A stretch of DNA of 6,931 nucleotides from contig JAEZAM010000138.1 in the NCBI GenBank assembly GCA_023430465.1, positions 1-6,931 of the forward strand, written 5' to 3'. The first letter of the stretch is position 1, and each line of letters starts with the position of its first letter. The DNA is from Bacteroidota bacterium. Lineage in GTDB: Bacteria > Bacteroidota > Bacteroidia > Chitinophagales > Chitinophagaceae. This document shows positions 1-5,481 of this stretch, one piece after another. Under the pieces are notes generated by a model, which was not told the origin of the DNA, did no database searches, and saw only the letters and a list, made by a program, of their open reading frames with translations. The position numbers were made by a program, and so were the translations under genes.

Positions 1-31
1 CCCAGCACCCAGCACCCAGTCATCCAGCATC
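1..31. repeat. Left heptamer repeat array (CCCAG type), cut by window edge
   Basis: The plus strand reads as units of about 7 bp: CCCAG, CACCCAG, CACCCAG, then TCATCCAG (one base longer) and CATC. These match the units in the array at the other end of the window (6852-6931) in the same strand orientation. The array runs off the left edge, so its length is unknown. It overlaps the 3' end of the minus-strand thioesterase gene: the TGA stop (20-22) and the last codons lie inside the units. Heptamer short tandem repeats are known from other bacteria, for example cyanobacterial STRR elements; their function is not established. Confidence 0.75.
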
Positions 32-454
32 AAGGGTCTTTCTCACCTCCGGTGGAACGGCCGCTATCTTCCGGTTTTGGTAATCGTAACACACCATGCC
101 CGTTTTGGCGCGGGCTATCAGCAGTAATCCTGCGTCTGTTTTCTTTTCCAGTTTGTAGTAGATCTCAAAACTGATTTTTGAAAACTCTGTCACAGCAATG
201 GAGACGAGCAATTCATCTCCATAAAACAACTCATGCTTGAATTCGATACCGGCATCGGCCATGATAAGTCCCACACCGCCGAAGTTGATTTCTGTATAGC
301 CGTGGTTGGCGAGGAACATCATACGGGCCTCATGTATCAATGATAAAATGGAATCATTGCCAACATGACCTCCGTAGTTAATGTCTGTAATGCGAACCGG
401 AATAGATGTCTGGAATTGAAATGTCTGGGGAATCTCGATTTTAATCCTTGCCAT
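20..454 (-). CDS. 4HBT-family acyl-CoA thioesterase (YbgC/FadM-like hotdog fold)
   Basis: Predicted 144-residue cytoplasmic single-domain hotdog-fold thioesterase, the usual length for the family, which hydrolyses acyl-CoA or related thioesters. The signature sits near the N-terminus: D24-x-N26 then G29-H30-V31-x-N33, and H41-E42-A43-R44 on the following helix. This matches the D-x-(D/N)...GH(V/M)-x-N...E-A-R pattern of 4-hydroxybenzoyl-CoA thioesterase-like proteins, with D24 as the likely catalytic acid. The substrate cannot be read from the sequence. I chose the ATG at 454; an in-frame TTG at 463 would add three residues (M-Q-H). It starts 37 bp after the anti-sigma-like gene stop on the same strand, so it may be the last gene of that operon. 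A TATCCTTTGC element just upstream resembles a Bacteroidota -7 box with one extra base, so a separate leaderless transcript is possible. The C-terminal residues D-A-G and the stop codon are encoded by heptamer repeat units, so the natural end may have been altered by repeat insertion. Confidence 0.88.
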   Translation of the reverse strand: MARIKIEIPQTFQFQTSIPVRITDINYGGHVGNDSILSLIHEARMMFLANHGYTEINFGGVGLIMADAGIEFKHELFYGDELLVSIAVTEFSKISFEIYYKLEKKTDAGLLLIARAKTGMVCYDYQNRKIAAVPPEVRKTLDAG

Positions 455-491
455 ATGTTGCAAAGGATAAAAATACTGAAATCAGGGAAGC

Positions 492-1373
492 CTACAATCC
501 ATTGTCCTCATTCAATGTGCTTACCATGTTCAGCACATCCATGAAGTTGGCAGCGGAAGGGGTTATTGGTGATGTGGCGAGTTGCTCCTGCCATTTGCGG
601 ATCTGCGATTTGCAATCCTCATCCTGTTCTTCACCAGATACGCAGCAAACAAGATTGCTTAGCTTCTTCGACATGCGAATCAGGTTTCCTTCCGGGGTCA
701 GTAACATAATGTATCGGTTGGATACATCAGGCACATGATCTTCGTAGGCATATAGCGCATTTGACTGATCGGGGTGAACAATGGGTGCGCTTTTGGGGCT
801 GGTCCTTACTTTTTGTTTCACAACAGGAACTTCTACGATCTCACCCGCTGTAGCCGCCAGTCCGTTTCTCCGGATGGCTGCGGCAGTCTGTCCTGCAGGC
901 TGATCACCGGAGATTGAAGGGGTAGTCGGAGACGATGGGGCTTGAGCCGCCATATCAACTTCGGCTGCATTGCGCGAAGGAACTAACCAGATTAGCGTCA
1001 TGGCAACAAGGCCGATCACCACGGCAGCAGCGGCATAGCGAAGAAAAGGCGGAAGCCCCGCGCGACGGGCAATTGGTACTACCGGAGTCTGTTCGGGTGT
1101 ATCGTTCAGTGTGGCTGCAATAGCGGCCCAGGCGGCCGTTGGAGGCGCTACCTCAAGTTGATATAATCTTGATGCGTATTGAGTGGCGTCGGTTTCGAGG
1201 CTGGTAGCAATCCGGTCCCAGGCACCGGCAGGGGGATCCACTTCCTGTGCGGCGAGCAGATCAGCTTTACGTTGACTGATAATACTTTCATCCAGGGCAG
1301 CCGCAATACCTTCCCACGCGGAAAGCGGGGGTTGTATTTCCTGGTTATACAATTTATGTGGTTGACTGCTCAT
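492..1373 (-). CDS. Putative membrane-anchored anti-sigma factor with three PP-x-x-A-W repeats
   Basis: This 293-residue protein has no family I can name with certainty. Its ATG overlaps the stop of the ECF sigma gene (ATGA, 1370-1373), the usual position of a cognate anti-sigma factor, and the topology fits. The N-terminal part (1-107) is followed by one hydrophobic segment at about 110-131 (FLRYAAAAVVIGLVAM...), then a low-complexity Ala/Ser/Pro/Thr linker and a C-terminal domain at about 205-293, predicted periplasmic. The N-terminal region holds three copies of L-x3-E-(I/V)-x-PP-x2-AW-x2-IA-x2-L at residues 8-27, 40-59 and 70-89, with invariant W20, W52 and W82, spaced 32 and 30 residues. 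The C-terminal domain has Cys243, Cys244 and Cys254 in an acidic stretch. No HxxxCxxC zinc-binding anti-sigma motif is present, so it is not a standard ZAS-domain protein. Inference: the cytoplasmic repeats bind the sigma factor and the periplasmic domain senses a signal. The anti-sigma role rests on context, topology and Bacteroidota precedent. Confidence 0.75.
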   Translation of the reverse strand: MSSQPHKLYNQEIQPPLSAWEGIAAALDESIISQRKADLLAAQEVDPPAGAWDRIATSLETDATQYASRLYQLEVAPPTAAWAAIAATLNDTPEQTPVVPIARRAGLPPFLRYAAAAVVIGLVAMTLIWLVPSRNAAEVDMAAQAPSSPTTPSISGDQPAGQTAAAIRRNGLAATAGEIVEVPVVKQKVRTSPKSAPIVHPDQSNALYAYEDHVPDVSNRYIMLLTPEGNLIRMSKKLSNLVCCVSGEEQDEDCKSQIRKWQEQLATSPITPSAANFMDVLNMVSTLNEDNGL

Positions 1374-1948
1374 GGTTTTATTCTGTTGCCTGGTCGTTGT
1401 TCAATGTGTTTCTTCACCATTTCCTGGAGGATCACTTTTGCGCGGGAGAGCTGTGATTTGCTCGTGCCCTCGCTGATACCCATGATCTCACCGATCTCTT
1501 TGTGCGTGTAGCCTTCCACTACATACATGTTGAATACCGTCCGGTAGCCTGGTGAAAGTTCCCGGATCAGGTCCAGGATATCCCTTTCGGCAAGTTCATC
1601 GAGCACCGAGAGATAGGTGCCTTCAACCGTACTCTCTTCTTTTTCCGTCACCGGCTGGAGATATCGTTTGCGTCGAAAATGCTCAATAGCGGTGTTGACA
1701 AAGATCCGGCGGATCCATCCTTCAAATGATCCTTCTCCCCGGAAGCTACCCAGTTTTTTATAAACTTTGATAAATCCTTCCTGCAATATATCTTCCGCTT
1801 CTTCTGCATTGCCAGCGTATCGAAGACATACGGCATACATCCTCGGGGAGAATCGGCGGTACAGTTCTTCCTGCATTCGCCGGTTGCCATCAAGGCATCC
1901 ACTGATTAAGTCGCTTTCGGTGATATTTTGGTTGCCTGCAGGATTCAA
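1370..1948 (-). CDS. ECF-type RNA polymerase sigma-70 factor
   Basis: This 192-residue alternative sigma factor has region 2 and region 4 only, the ECF architecture. Region 2 spans about residues 24-96 and includes the core-binding and -10 recognition segment with D53-I-L-Q-E-G-F and the G77-W-I-R-R-I-F-V-N helix. Region 4 spans about 120-178, with a helix-turn-helix at about 147-174 (YTHKEIGEIMGISEGTSKSQ) for -35 contact. The start is TTG at 1948. It is the only usable start, because an in-frame TAA lies two codons upstream (TAA AAA TTG), and the next Met (residue 25) would remove conserved region 2.1. The TTG overlaps the rdgB stop (TTGA, 1945-1948) and the sigma stop overlaps the next gene's ATG (ATGA, 1370-1373), so all three genes are probably translationally coupled. 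Expected control is sequestration by the downstream membrane protein. The regulon cannot be read from this window. Confidence 0.93.
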   Translation of the reverse strand: MNPAGNQNITESDLISGCLDGNRRMQEELYRRFSPRMYAVCLRYAGNAEEAEDILQEGFIKVYKKLGSFRGEGSFEGWIRRIFVNTAIEHFRRKRYLQPVTEKEESTVEGTYLSVLDELAERDILDLIRELSPGYRTVFNMYVVEGYTHKEIGEIMGISEGTSKSQLSRAKVILQEMVKKHIEQRPGNRIKP

Positions 1949-2538
1949 TTTTTAGAATTTGTGGTTAGATTGTTCAAAAATGCGACCAGTTTCCGGGTGG
2001 CTTTCTCCCGGTGGCTGAAAGCGTTCTTTTCCCGTATGTCCATTTCGGCAAAGGTTTTATCCGCACCATCCGGAACAAATATCGGGTCATACCCAAAGCC
2101 TTTGCTGCCCCGCGGAGCAGCAATTATTTTACCGGGACATATCCCTTCAAATTGTGTTTCCCTGCCATCGATGATGAGTGATATCACGGTACGGAACCGT
2201 GCGCTGCGATCCGGCTGATCGCTGAGCTTTGTCAGCAGCAACTCCATGTTGGCTGTGGCGGAGCGGCCATCTCCGGCGTAGCGGGCACTGCGCACTCCGG
2301 GTTCGCCGTTCAGGGCTGTTACTTCAAGGCCGGTGTCTTCACTGAAGCAGGCAGTACGGGTCATTTCCCAGATCGTCATGGCCTTTTCCCGCGCATTGGC
2401 TTCAAGTGTATCATGCGGCTCGGGGATGTCTTTGTCGATGCCGGCTTCGCGGAGGGTTTTGATAACAAGCCCTTCCCCGATCACTGATCTGATCTCCTGT
2501 ATCTTATGATCATTATTTGTGGCAAAGATGAGCTGCAT
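1945..2538 (-). CDS. rdgB: RdgB/HAM1 non-canonical purine NTP pyrophosphatase (dITP/XTP)
   Basis: This 197-residue cytoplasmic housecleaning enzyme hydrolyses dITP, ITP and XTP to the monophosphate and pyrophosphate, keeping deaminated purines out of DNA and RNA. Family motifs are complete and in order: T7-N-N-x2-K-x2-E-I near the N-terminus, the S66-E67-D68-T-G-L segment with D68 as the expected catalytic/metal-binding Asp (E. coli Asp69), the G-E-P-G-V-x-S-A-R-Y-A-G loop (78-89), the G147-F-G-Y-D-P-I-F base-recognition motif, and S175-H-R-E-K-A near the end. The length is normal. The start is ATG at 2538, 47 bp after the upstream gene's stop on the same strand, with no clear Shine-Dalgarno. 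Its TGA overlaps the TTG start of the ECF sigma gene, which is an unusual partner for rdgB. No residues look missing. Confidence 0.96.
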   Translation of the reverse strand: MQLIFATNNDHKIQEIRSVIGEGLVIKTLREAGIDKDIPEPHDTLEANAREKAMTIWEMTRTACFSEDTGLEVTALNGEPGVRSARYAGDGRSATANMELLLTKLSDQPDRSARFRTVISLIIDGRETQFEGICPGKIIAAPRGSKGFGYDPIFVPDGADKTFAEMDIREKNAFSHREKATRKLVAFLNNLTTNSKN

Positions 2539-2585
2539 ACTGAAAGATAAGGAGAGTTTTTAGAAGTAAAGGAGAGGGTCTGCTG

Positions 2586-3134
2586 TCAAAGTTTGAATAA
2601 CGTACGAAGAGAGACCCATAAGCGGCTTTTCAGCAATGAGTCCGTATGCCTCTCTTCCATTGCCTGTGCATACAGATAGGTGGTGCCCGCAAAAGACTGC
2701 ACCTGGTATAAAGGAAATTCAAGCGGCATCGAAAGCGTCCGCGGCGCGACGCCAAACAGCATGACGATTTGTGCATTAAAATGAGCTACCAGTGGTTTGT
2801 AAACTTTCTCCGTGTAGTTGTTCAGATTAATGACGGCTACATCATCCAGGCTGAGTTTGCAGGCGGACAGCATATTAGTCAGAAAGCTCAGCTCCTCATC
2901 CGGAAGATGGGCGCTGGCCGGGTAATCAACGATGATCAGGATATTCTTCAGGTTGTTTCCTAATTTTTTCCATGCCACTGTTCCTTTAGCGGCAGGAGCA
3001 GGTGGCGGGGGAGCCGGCGGGGGCTGGGCTGGTGCCACGGCAGGTGTTGATACCGGGTTGTTGTCTTCTACGAGGGTATGAGCAAACAGCCCTGCGATCA
3101 CATTTCCCGGAAGTTGAATATCGTTCAGGCTCAT
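2586..3134 (-). CDS. Hypothetical protein: N-terminal peptide, Pro-rich linker, alpha/beta domain (HolD/psi-like candidate)
   Basis: I do not recognise this 182-residue protein with certainty. It has three parts: a short N-terminal segment (1-24, L-N-D-I-Q-L-P-G-N-V-I-A-G-L-F), a Pro/Ala-rich linker (about 27-50) and a compact alpha/beta domain (about 54-182). The domain has two strong hydrophobic strands, N64-I-L-I-I-V-D-Y-P and I123-V-M-L-F-G-V-A-P, and an amphipathic helix between them (D79-EELSFLTNMLSACKL). It ends with S166-L-L-K-S-R-L-W-V-S-L-R-T-L-F. There is no signal peptide or membrane segment, so it is predicted cytoplasmic. The order of a VxxDxP strand, a long helix, 'DDVAVINL', a second strand ending in a Gly turn and a closing K-x-x-LW helix resembles the DNA polymerase III psi subunit (HolD), whose flexible N-terminus binds the clamp loader. 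That match is by eye and remote. A UDG-like fold without catalytic residues is an alternative. It is divergent from ilvE (65-bp gap) and heads the minus-strand gene run. Confidence 0.8.
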   Translation of the reverse strand: MSLNDIQLPGNVIAGLFAHTLVEDNNPVSTPAVAPAQPPPAPPPPAPAAKGTVAWKKLGNNLKNILIIVDYPASAHLPDEELSFLTNMLSACKLSLDDVAVINLNNYTEKVYKPLVAHFNAQIVMLFGVAPRTLSMPLEFPLYQVQSFAGTTYLYAQAMEERHTDSLLKSRLWVSLRTLFKL

Positions 3135-3170
3135 TTAGCGGTTTTACGAATGGGTGTTAGCTTTTTTTTG

Positions 3171-3192
3171 TTTCTTTGCCGCGGCAAAAATA
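3171..3192. promoter_or_regulatory. Candidate face-to-face -7 elements around a 14-bp palindrome between HolD-like gene and ilvE
   Basis: The 65-bp divergent gap contains the perfect palindrome TTTGCCGCGGCAAA (3175-3188). On the minus strand TATTTTTG (3192-3185) matches the Bacteroidota -7 consensus TAnnTTTG exactly. On the plus strand TTTCTTTG (3171-3178) matches it except for the TA. The TTTG of each box forms one end of the palindrome. Neither has a convincing TTTG -33 box at 19-21 bp; the minus strand has ATTG at about 17 bp. Predicted transcripts would start near 3178 (minus) and 3185 (plus), so the two promoters overlap. Pattern match only. Confidence 0.4.
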
Positions 3193-3199
3193 AACCAAT

Positions 3200-4270
3200 A
3201 TGACCGAGGCAATCGATATTTCAATTACAAAGGCAGGCGCAAGCAAGTTAAAGGATATCAACCTGGAGAATATTCCCTTCGGGAAATATTTTACGGATCA
3301 CATGCTGGAAGCAGATTATGAAAATGGCGAATGGAAGAACGTCGAGATAAAACCTTACCAGCCGATGCTGATGGAGCCATCCCTGGCGGCATTGCATTAT
3401 GGCCAGGCTATTTTCGAGGGCATCAAGGCATATAAAGATGAAAAGGGCAATGCGGCCATCTTTCGACCGGATGCAAATTTTCGCCGGTTCAATCTGAGTG
3501 CTGCGCGCATGAATATGCCGCAGGTACCTGAGGAGATATTTATCGATGGGATGAAAAAGCTGGTGGACCTGGATTCAAACTGGATCCCTGCACTTCCGGA
3601 TCATTCCCTCTACATCCGCCCGTTCATGTTTTCCTCTGATGCGATGCTCGGCGTGCGTCCTTCAGATTCCTACAAATTTATTATCATTCTCAGCCCTACC
3701 GGGCCATATTATGCCAACCCGATGAAGATCGCGGTGGAGGAAAATTACAGCCGTGCCGTAAGGGGAGGGGTAGGTTTCTCCAAAAATGCTGGCAACTATG
3801 GTGGCAGTATGCTGGCGGCTACAAAAGCAAAGGCAGCAGGTTTTGACCAGGTACTGTGGACAGATGCCGAGGAGCATAAATGGCTGCAGGAAGTGGGCAT
3901 GATGAATGTATTTTTCCTGATTGGGGGCAAGGCCATCACGCCTTCGCTCGAAGAGGGAACGATTCTCGAAGGAGTAACCCGGGCAAGCGTGATCCAGGGG
4001 CTGAAGGAAATGGGTATTGCTGTGGAAGAGCGTCGCATCAGCATTGACGAGGTACTGGAAGCCTATGACAAAGGGGAGGTATCAGAGGTGTTCGGAACAG
4101 GAACAGCGGCCGTTATCGCCCCTGTTTGTGAACTTTATTACAAAGGCCGTTCGCTTGCGTTTAAACCGGAAGGGTATAAAATCTCCCCTGCCATCAAGAA
4201 ATGGCTGGCGGACATCCGTGAGGGCCGCGCAGCCGACACCCACGGCTGGATGCTCCCGGTAAAATCATAA
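3200..4270 (+). CDS. ilvE: Branched-chain amino acid aminotransferase (fold-type IV PLP enzyme)
   Basis: This 356-residue enzyme interconverts Leu, Ile and Val with their 2-oxo acids using glutamate/2-oxoglutarate and pyridoxal phosphate. It is the last step of branched-chain amino-acid synthesis and the first of their breakdown, in the cytoplasm. It resembles the longer eukaryote-like BCAT class rather than the roughly 310-residue E. coli IlvE. The PLP lysine is K195 in F-S-K-N-A-G-N-Y-G-G-S, equivalent to the K-L-G-G-N-Y-G segment of mammalian BCAT. Other family segments are L-H-Y-G-Q-A-I-F-E-G-I-K-A (84-98 region), L-Y-I-R-P-F, Q-V-L-W-T-D-A, E-V-G-M-M-N-V-F-F, E-G-V-T-R-A-S and E-V-F-G-T-G-T-A-A. 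The start is ATG at 3200, directly followed by MTEAIDI; no Shine-Dalgarno is seen. It is divergent from the HolD-like gene, and 153 bp lie between its stop and rpsL, in which I see no clear terminator hairpin. No other ilv/leu gene is in the window. Confidence 0.96.
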   Translation: MTEAIDISITKAGASKLKDINLENIPFGKYFTDHMLEADYENGEWKNVEIKPYQPMLMEPSLAALHYGQAIFEGIKAYKDEKGNAAIFRPDANFRRFNLSAARMNMPQVPEEIFIDGMKKLVDLDSNWIPALPDHSLYIRPFMFSSDAMLGVRPSDSYKFIIILSPTGPYYANPMKIAVEENYSRAVRGGVGFSKNAGNYGGSMLAATKAKAAGFDQVLWTDAEEHKWLQEVGMMNVFFLIGGKAITPSLEEGTILEGVTRASVIQGLKEMGIAVEERRISIDEVLEAYDKGEVSEVFGTGTAAVIAPVCELYYKGRSLAFKPEGYKISPAIKKWLADIREGRAADTHGWMLPVKS

Positions 4271-4366
4271 CTTCCGGAGATTCAGGATGAAAATGAAGAA
4301 AGCGAGCGTTTGATAACAGGGATTGGGGGCGGGTTTGAAGACAAGTTATAAATAAGAGCGTGATTT

Positions 4367-4398
4367 TTTGGTATTTAACCATTGGCCCTTTACCTTTG
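4367..4398 (+). promoter_or_regulatory. rpsL-rpsG promoter, Bacteroidota type (TTTG-N20-TACCTTTG)
   Basis: A -33 box TTTG (4367-4370, within a T-run TTTTTTGG) is followed after 20 bp by TACCTTTG (4391-4398). This is a full match to the TTTG-N19-21-TAnnTTTG consensus of the Bacteroidota primary sigma factor. Transcription should begin at about 4404, leaving a leader of roughly 20 nt with no Shine-Dalgarno (A-rich AAAAATAAA instead). It gives the ribosomal-protein pair its own promoter, independent of ilvE. Confidence 0.8.
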
Positions 4399-4423
4399 CC
4401 GTCCCAAAAATAAAGCATTCAGA

Positions 4424-4804
4424 ATGCCTACTATTCAACAGTTAGTAAGAAAAGGAAGAGAAATAATCAGAGCGAAGAGCAAATCCCGTGCTCTGGATCA
4501 GTGTCCGCAGCGTCGTGGCGTTTGTACCCGTGTGTACACTACCACTCCGAAAAAACCTAACTCGGCATTGCGTAAAGTGGCGAAGGTTCGTCTTACCAAT
4601 AAAATTGAGGTGATCGCTTATATTCCCGGTGAAGGTCATAACCTCCAGGAGCACTCCATCGTGCTGATCCGTGGTGGTCGTGTGAAGGATCTGCCAGGTG
4701 TACGTTACCACATTGTACGTGGATCATTGGATACTGCCGGTGTAAAAGACCGCAAGCAGAGCCGTTCCAAATATGGTACGAAGAAAGAAAAGGCGAAAAA
4801 ATAA
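4424..4804 (+). CDS. rpsL: 30S ribosomal protein S12
   Basis: This 126-residue S12 protein sits at the interface of the 30S shoulder near the decoding centre and controls tRNA selection accuracy. It aligns residue for residue with E. coli S12 over the first about 95 positions (M-P-T-I-Q-Q-L-V-R-K). The decoding loop T41-P-K43-K-P-N-S-A and the second loop R83-G-G-R-V-K88-D89-L-P-G-V are intact. K43 and K88, where streptomycin-resistance substitutions arise, are wild type, and D89 is the site methylthiolated by RimO in E. coli. I chose ATG at 4424 because M-P-T-I-Q-Q-L is the conserved N-terminus. An in-frame TTG at 4382 would lie upstream of the predicted transcription start. The C-terminus is Lys-rich, as is normal. 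rpsG follows after 46 bp on the same transcript. Confidence 0.98.
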   Translation: MPTIQQLVRKGREIIRAKSKSRALDQCPQRRGVCTRVYTTTPKKPNSALRKVAKVRLTNKIEVIAYIPGEGHNLQEHSIVLIRGGRVKDLPGVRYHIVRGSLDTAGVKDRKQSRSKYGTKKEKAKK

Positions 4805-4850
4805 TCACCAGGCACTCTCTAATAAGTTTATAAGAAATACACTATAAGTC

Positions 4851-5318
4851 ATGCGGAAAGCACAAGCAAAAAAACTCCCTTTAGCACCGGATCCAAAGTT
4901 TAATGACAAACTGGTAACCCGTTTTGTCAATAACCTGATGTGGGAAGGAAAAAAGAGTGGAGCTTTCAATATTTTCTACGATGCACTTGATAAAGTGGCA
5001 AAGCAGACAAGCGAAGATGGCTACGAGGTTTGGAAAAGAGCGCTTGCCAATGTAACACCTGCTGTGGAAGTACGCAGCCGCCGTATCGGTGGTGCTACCT
5101 TCCAGATCCCTGCGGAAGTTCGCCAGGACAGGAAGATTTCACTGAGCATCAAATGGCTCATTCGCTACAGCCGCGACCGGAACGGTCGTAGCATGGCTGA
5201 TAAACTGGCTGGTGAGATCGTTGCTGCCAGCAAGGGTGAAGGTGCAGCCTTCAAAAAGAAAGAAGATACACACCGTATGGCTGAAGCGAACAAGGCTTTC
5301 GCTCACTTCCGCGTGTAA
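4851..5318 (+). CDS. rpsG: 30S ribosomal protein S7
   Basis: This 155-residue S7 protein is the primary 16S rRNA binder that starts assembly of the 30S head and contacts E-site tRNA. Conserved parts are seen in order: a basic N-terminus, D18-K-L-V-x-R-F-V-N-N-L-M-W-E-G-K-K-S, the V74-R-S-R-R-I-G-G-A-T-F-Q-I-P-A-E-V hairpin, R-S-M-A-D-K-L-A-G-E-I, and E-D-T-H-R-M-A-E-A-N-K-A-F-A-H-F-R at the end. The length is typical. The start is ATG at 4851 with no Shine-Dalgarno; the 46-bp spacer after rpsL is A/T-rich. In E. coli S7 is a translational autoregulator binding between rpsL and rpsG. I see no obvious matching structure here. A strong intrinsic terminator begins 26 bp after the stop, so the usual next gene fusA is absent from this position. 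Confidence 0.98.
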   Translation: MRKAQAKKLPLAPDPKFNDKLVTRFVNNLMWEGKKSGAFNIFYDALDKVAKQTSEDGYEVWKRALANVTPAVEVRSRRIGGATFQIPAEVRQDRKISLSIKWLIRYSRDRNGRSMADKLAGEIVAASKGEGAAFKKKEDTHRMAEANKAFAHFRV

Positions 5319-5343
5319 CATAAATTCATTTCAATGGTGTAAG

Positions 5344-5374
5344 TCCTCCTGGTTTTCCAGGGGGATTTTTTTTT
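5344..5374 (+). terminator. Intrinsic terminator of rpsL-rpsG
   Basis: The stem TCCTCCTGG (5344-5352) pairs with CCAGGGGGA (5357-5365) across a TTTT loop, with one T-G wobble. It is followed by nine T (5366-5374). It lies 26 bp after the rpsG stop on the same strand. The base-paired stem plus T-tract is a textbook rho-independent terminator and marks the end of the S12/S7 transcript. Confidence 0.9.
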
Positions 5375-5377
5375 CGC

Positions 5378-5429
5378 GCAAAGAAGCAAAGGGAGCAAAG
5401 TCGCAAAGATAACTTTGCCTCTTTGCGAC
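5378..5429. repeat. GCAAAG short repeats with inverted copies between convergent terminators
   Basis: GCAAAG occurs at 5378, 5386, 5395 and 5403 (start-to-start spacing 8, 9, 8), followed by inverted copies CTTTGC at 5413 and 5421. The last forward and last inverted copies form a perfect 9-bp inverted repeat, GTCGCAAAG (5400-5408) and CTTTGCGAC (5421-5429), with a 12-nt loop. The tract lies exactly between the rpsG terminator and the terminator of the convergent histone-like gene. Similar GCAAAG-type intergenic repeats are frequent in Bacteroidota as far as I know. Their role is unknown to me. Confidence 0.75.
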
Positions 5430-5431
5430 AC

Positions 5432-5460
5432 AAAAAAGCCACCCGATGTAACGGGTGGCT
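5432..5460 (-). terminator. Intrinsic terminator of the histone-like gene
   Basis: On the minus strand GCCACCCG (5459-5452) and CGGGTGGC (5445-5438) form a perfect 8-bp stem with a 6-nt loop (5446-5451), extendable by one A-T pair (5460/5437). A run of T on that strand (5437-5432) follows. It lies 21 bp past the stop of the minus-strand gene ending at 5482. Confidence 0.92.
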
Positions 5461-5481
5461 TCTATACTTACTGTACCAGGA

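Noticed and set aside
455..463. TTG start extending the thioesterase by three residues
   Set aside because: The ATG at 454 is the better start codon and gives the family's usual spacing to the catalytic Asp; TTG cannot be fully excluded.
448..738. Plus-strand reading frame opposite the anti-sigma-like gene
   Set aside because: Antisense shadow of a well-supported gene, with no recognisable motif or promoter.
2539..2585. Promoter for rdgB in the 47-bp gap (TATCTTTC near the start)
   Set aside because: The box lacks the final G of TAnnTTTG and no TTTG -33 box lies at 19-21 bp; a shared transcript with the upstream gene is simpler.
4382..4423. Upstream in-frame TTG start adding 14 residues to S12
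   Set aside because: The extension overlaps the -7 promoter box, lies before the expected transcript start, and does not resemble the conserved S12 N-terminus, which begins at 4424.
4271..4423. Terminator after ilvE
   Set aside because: The region has a T-run before rpsL but no GC-rich stem next to it; the T-run belongs to the rpsL -33 box.
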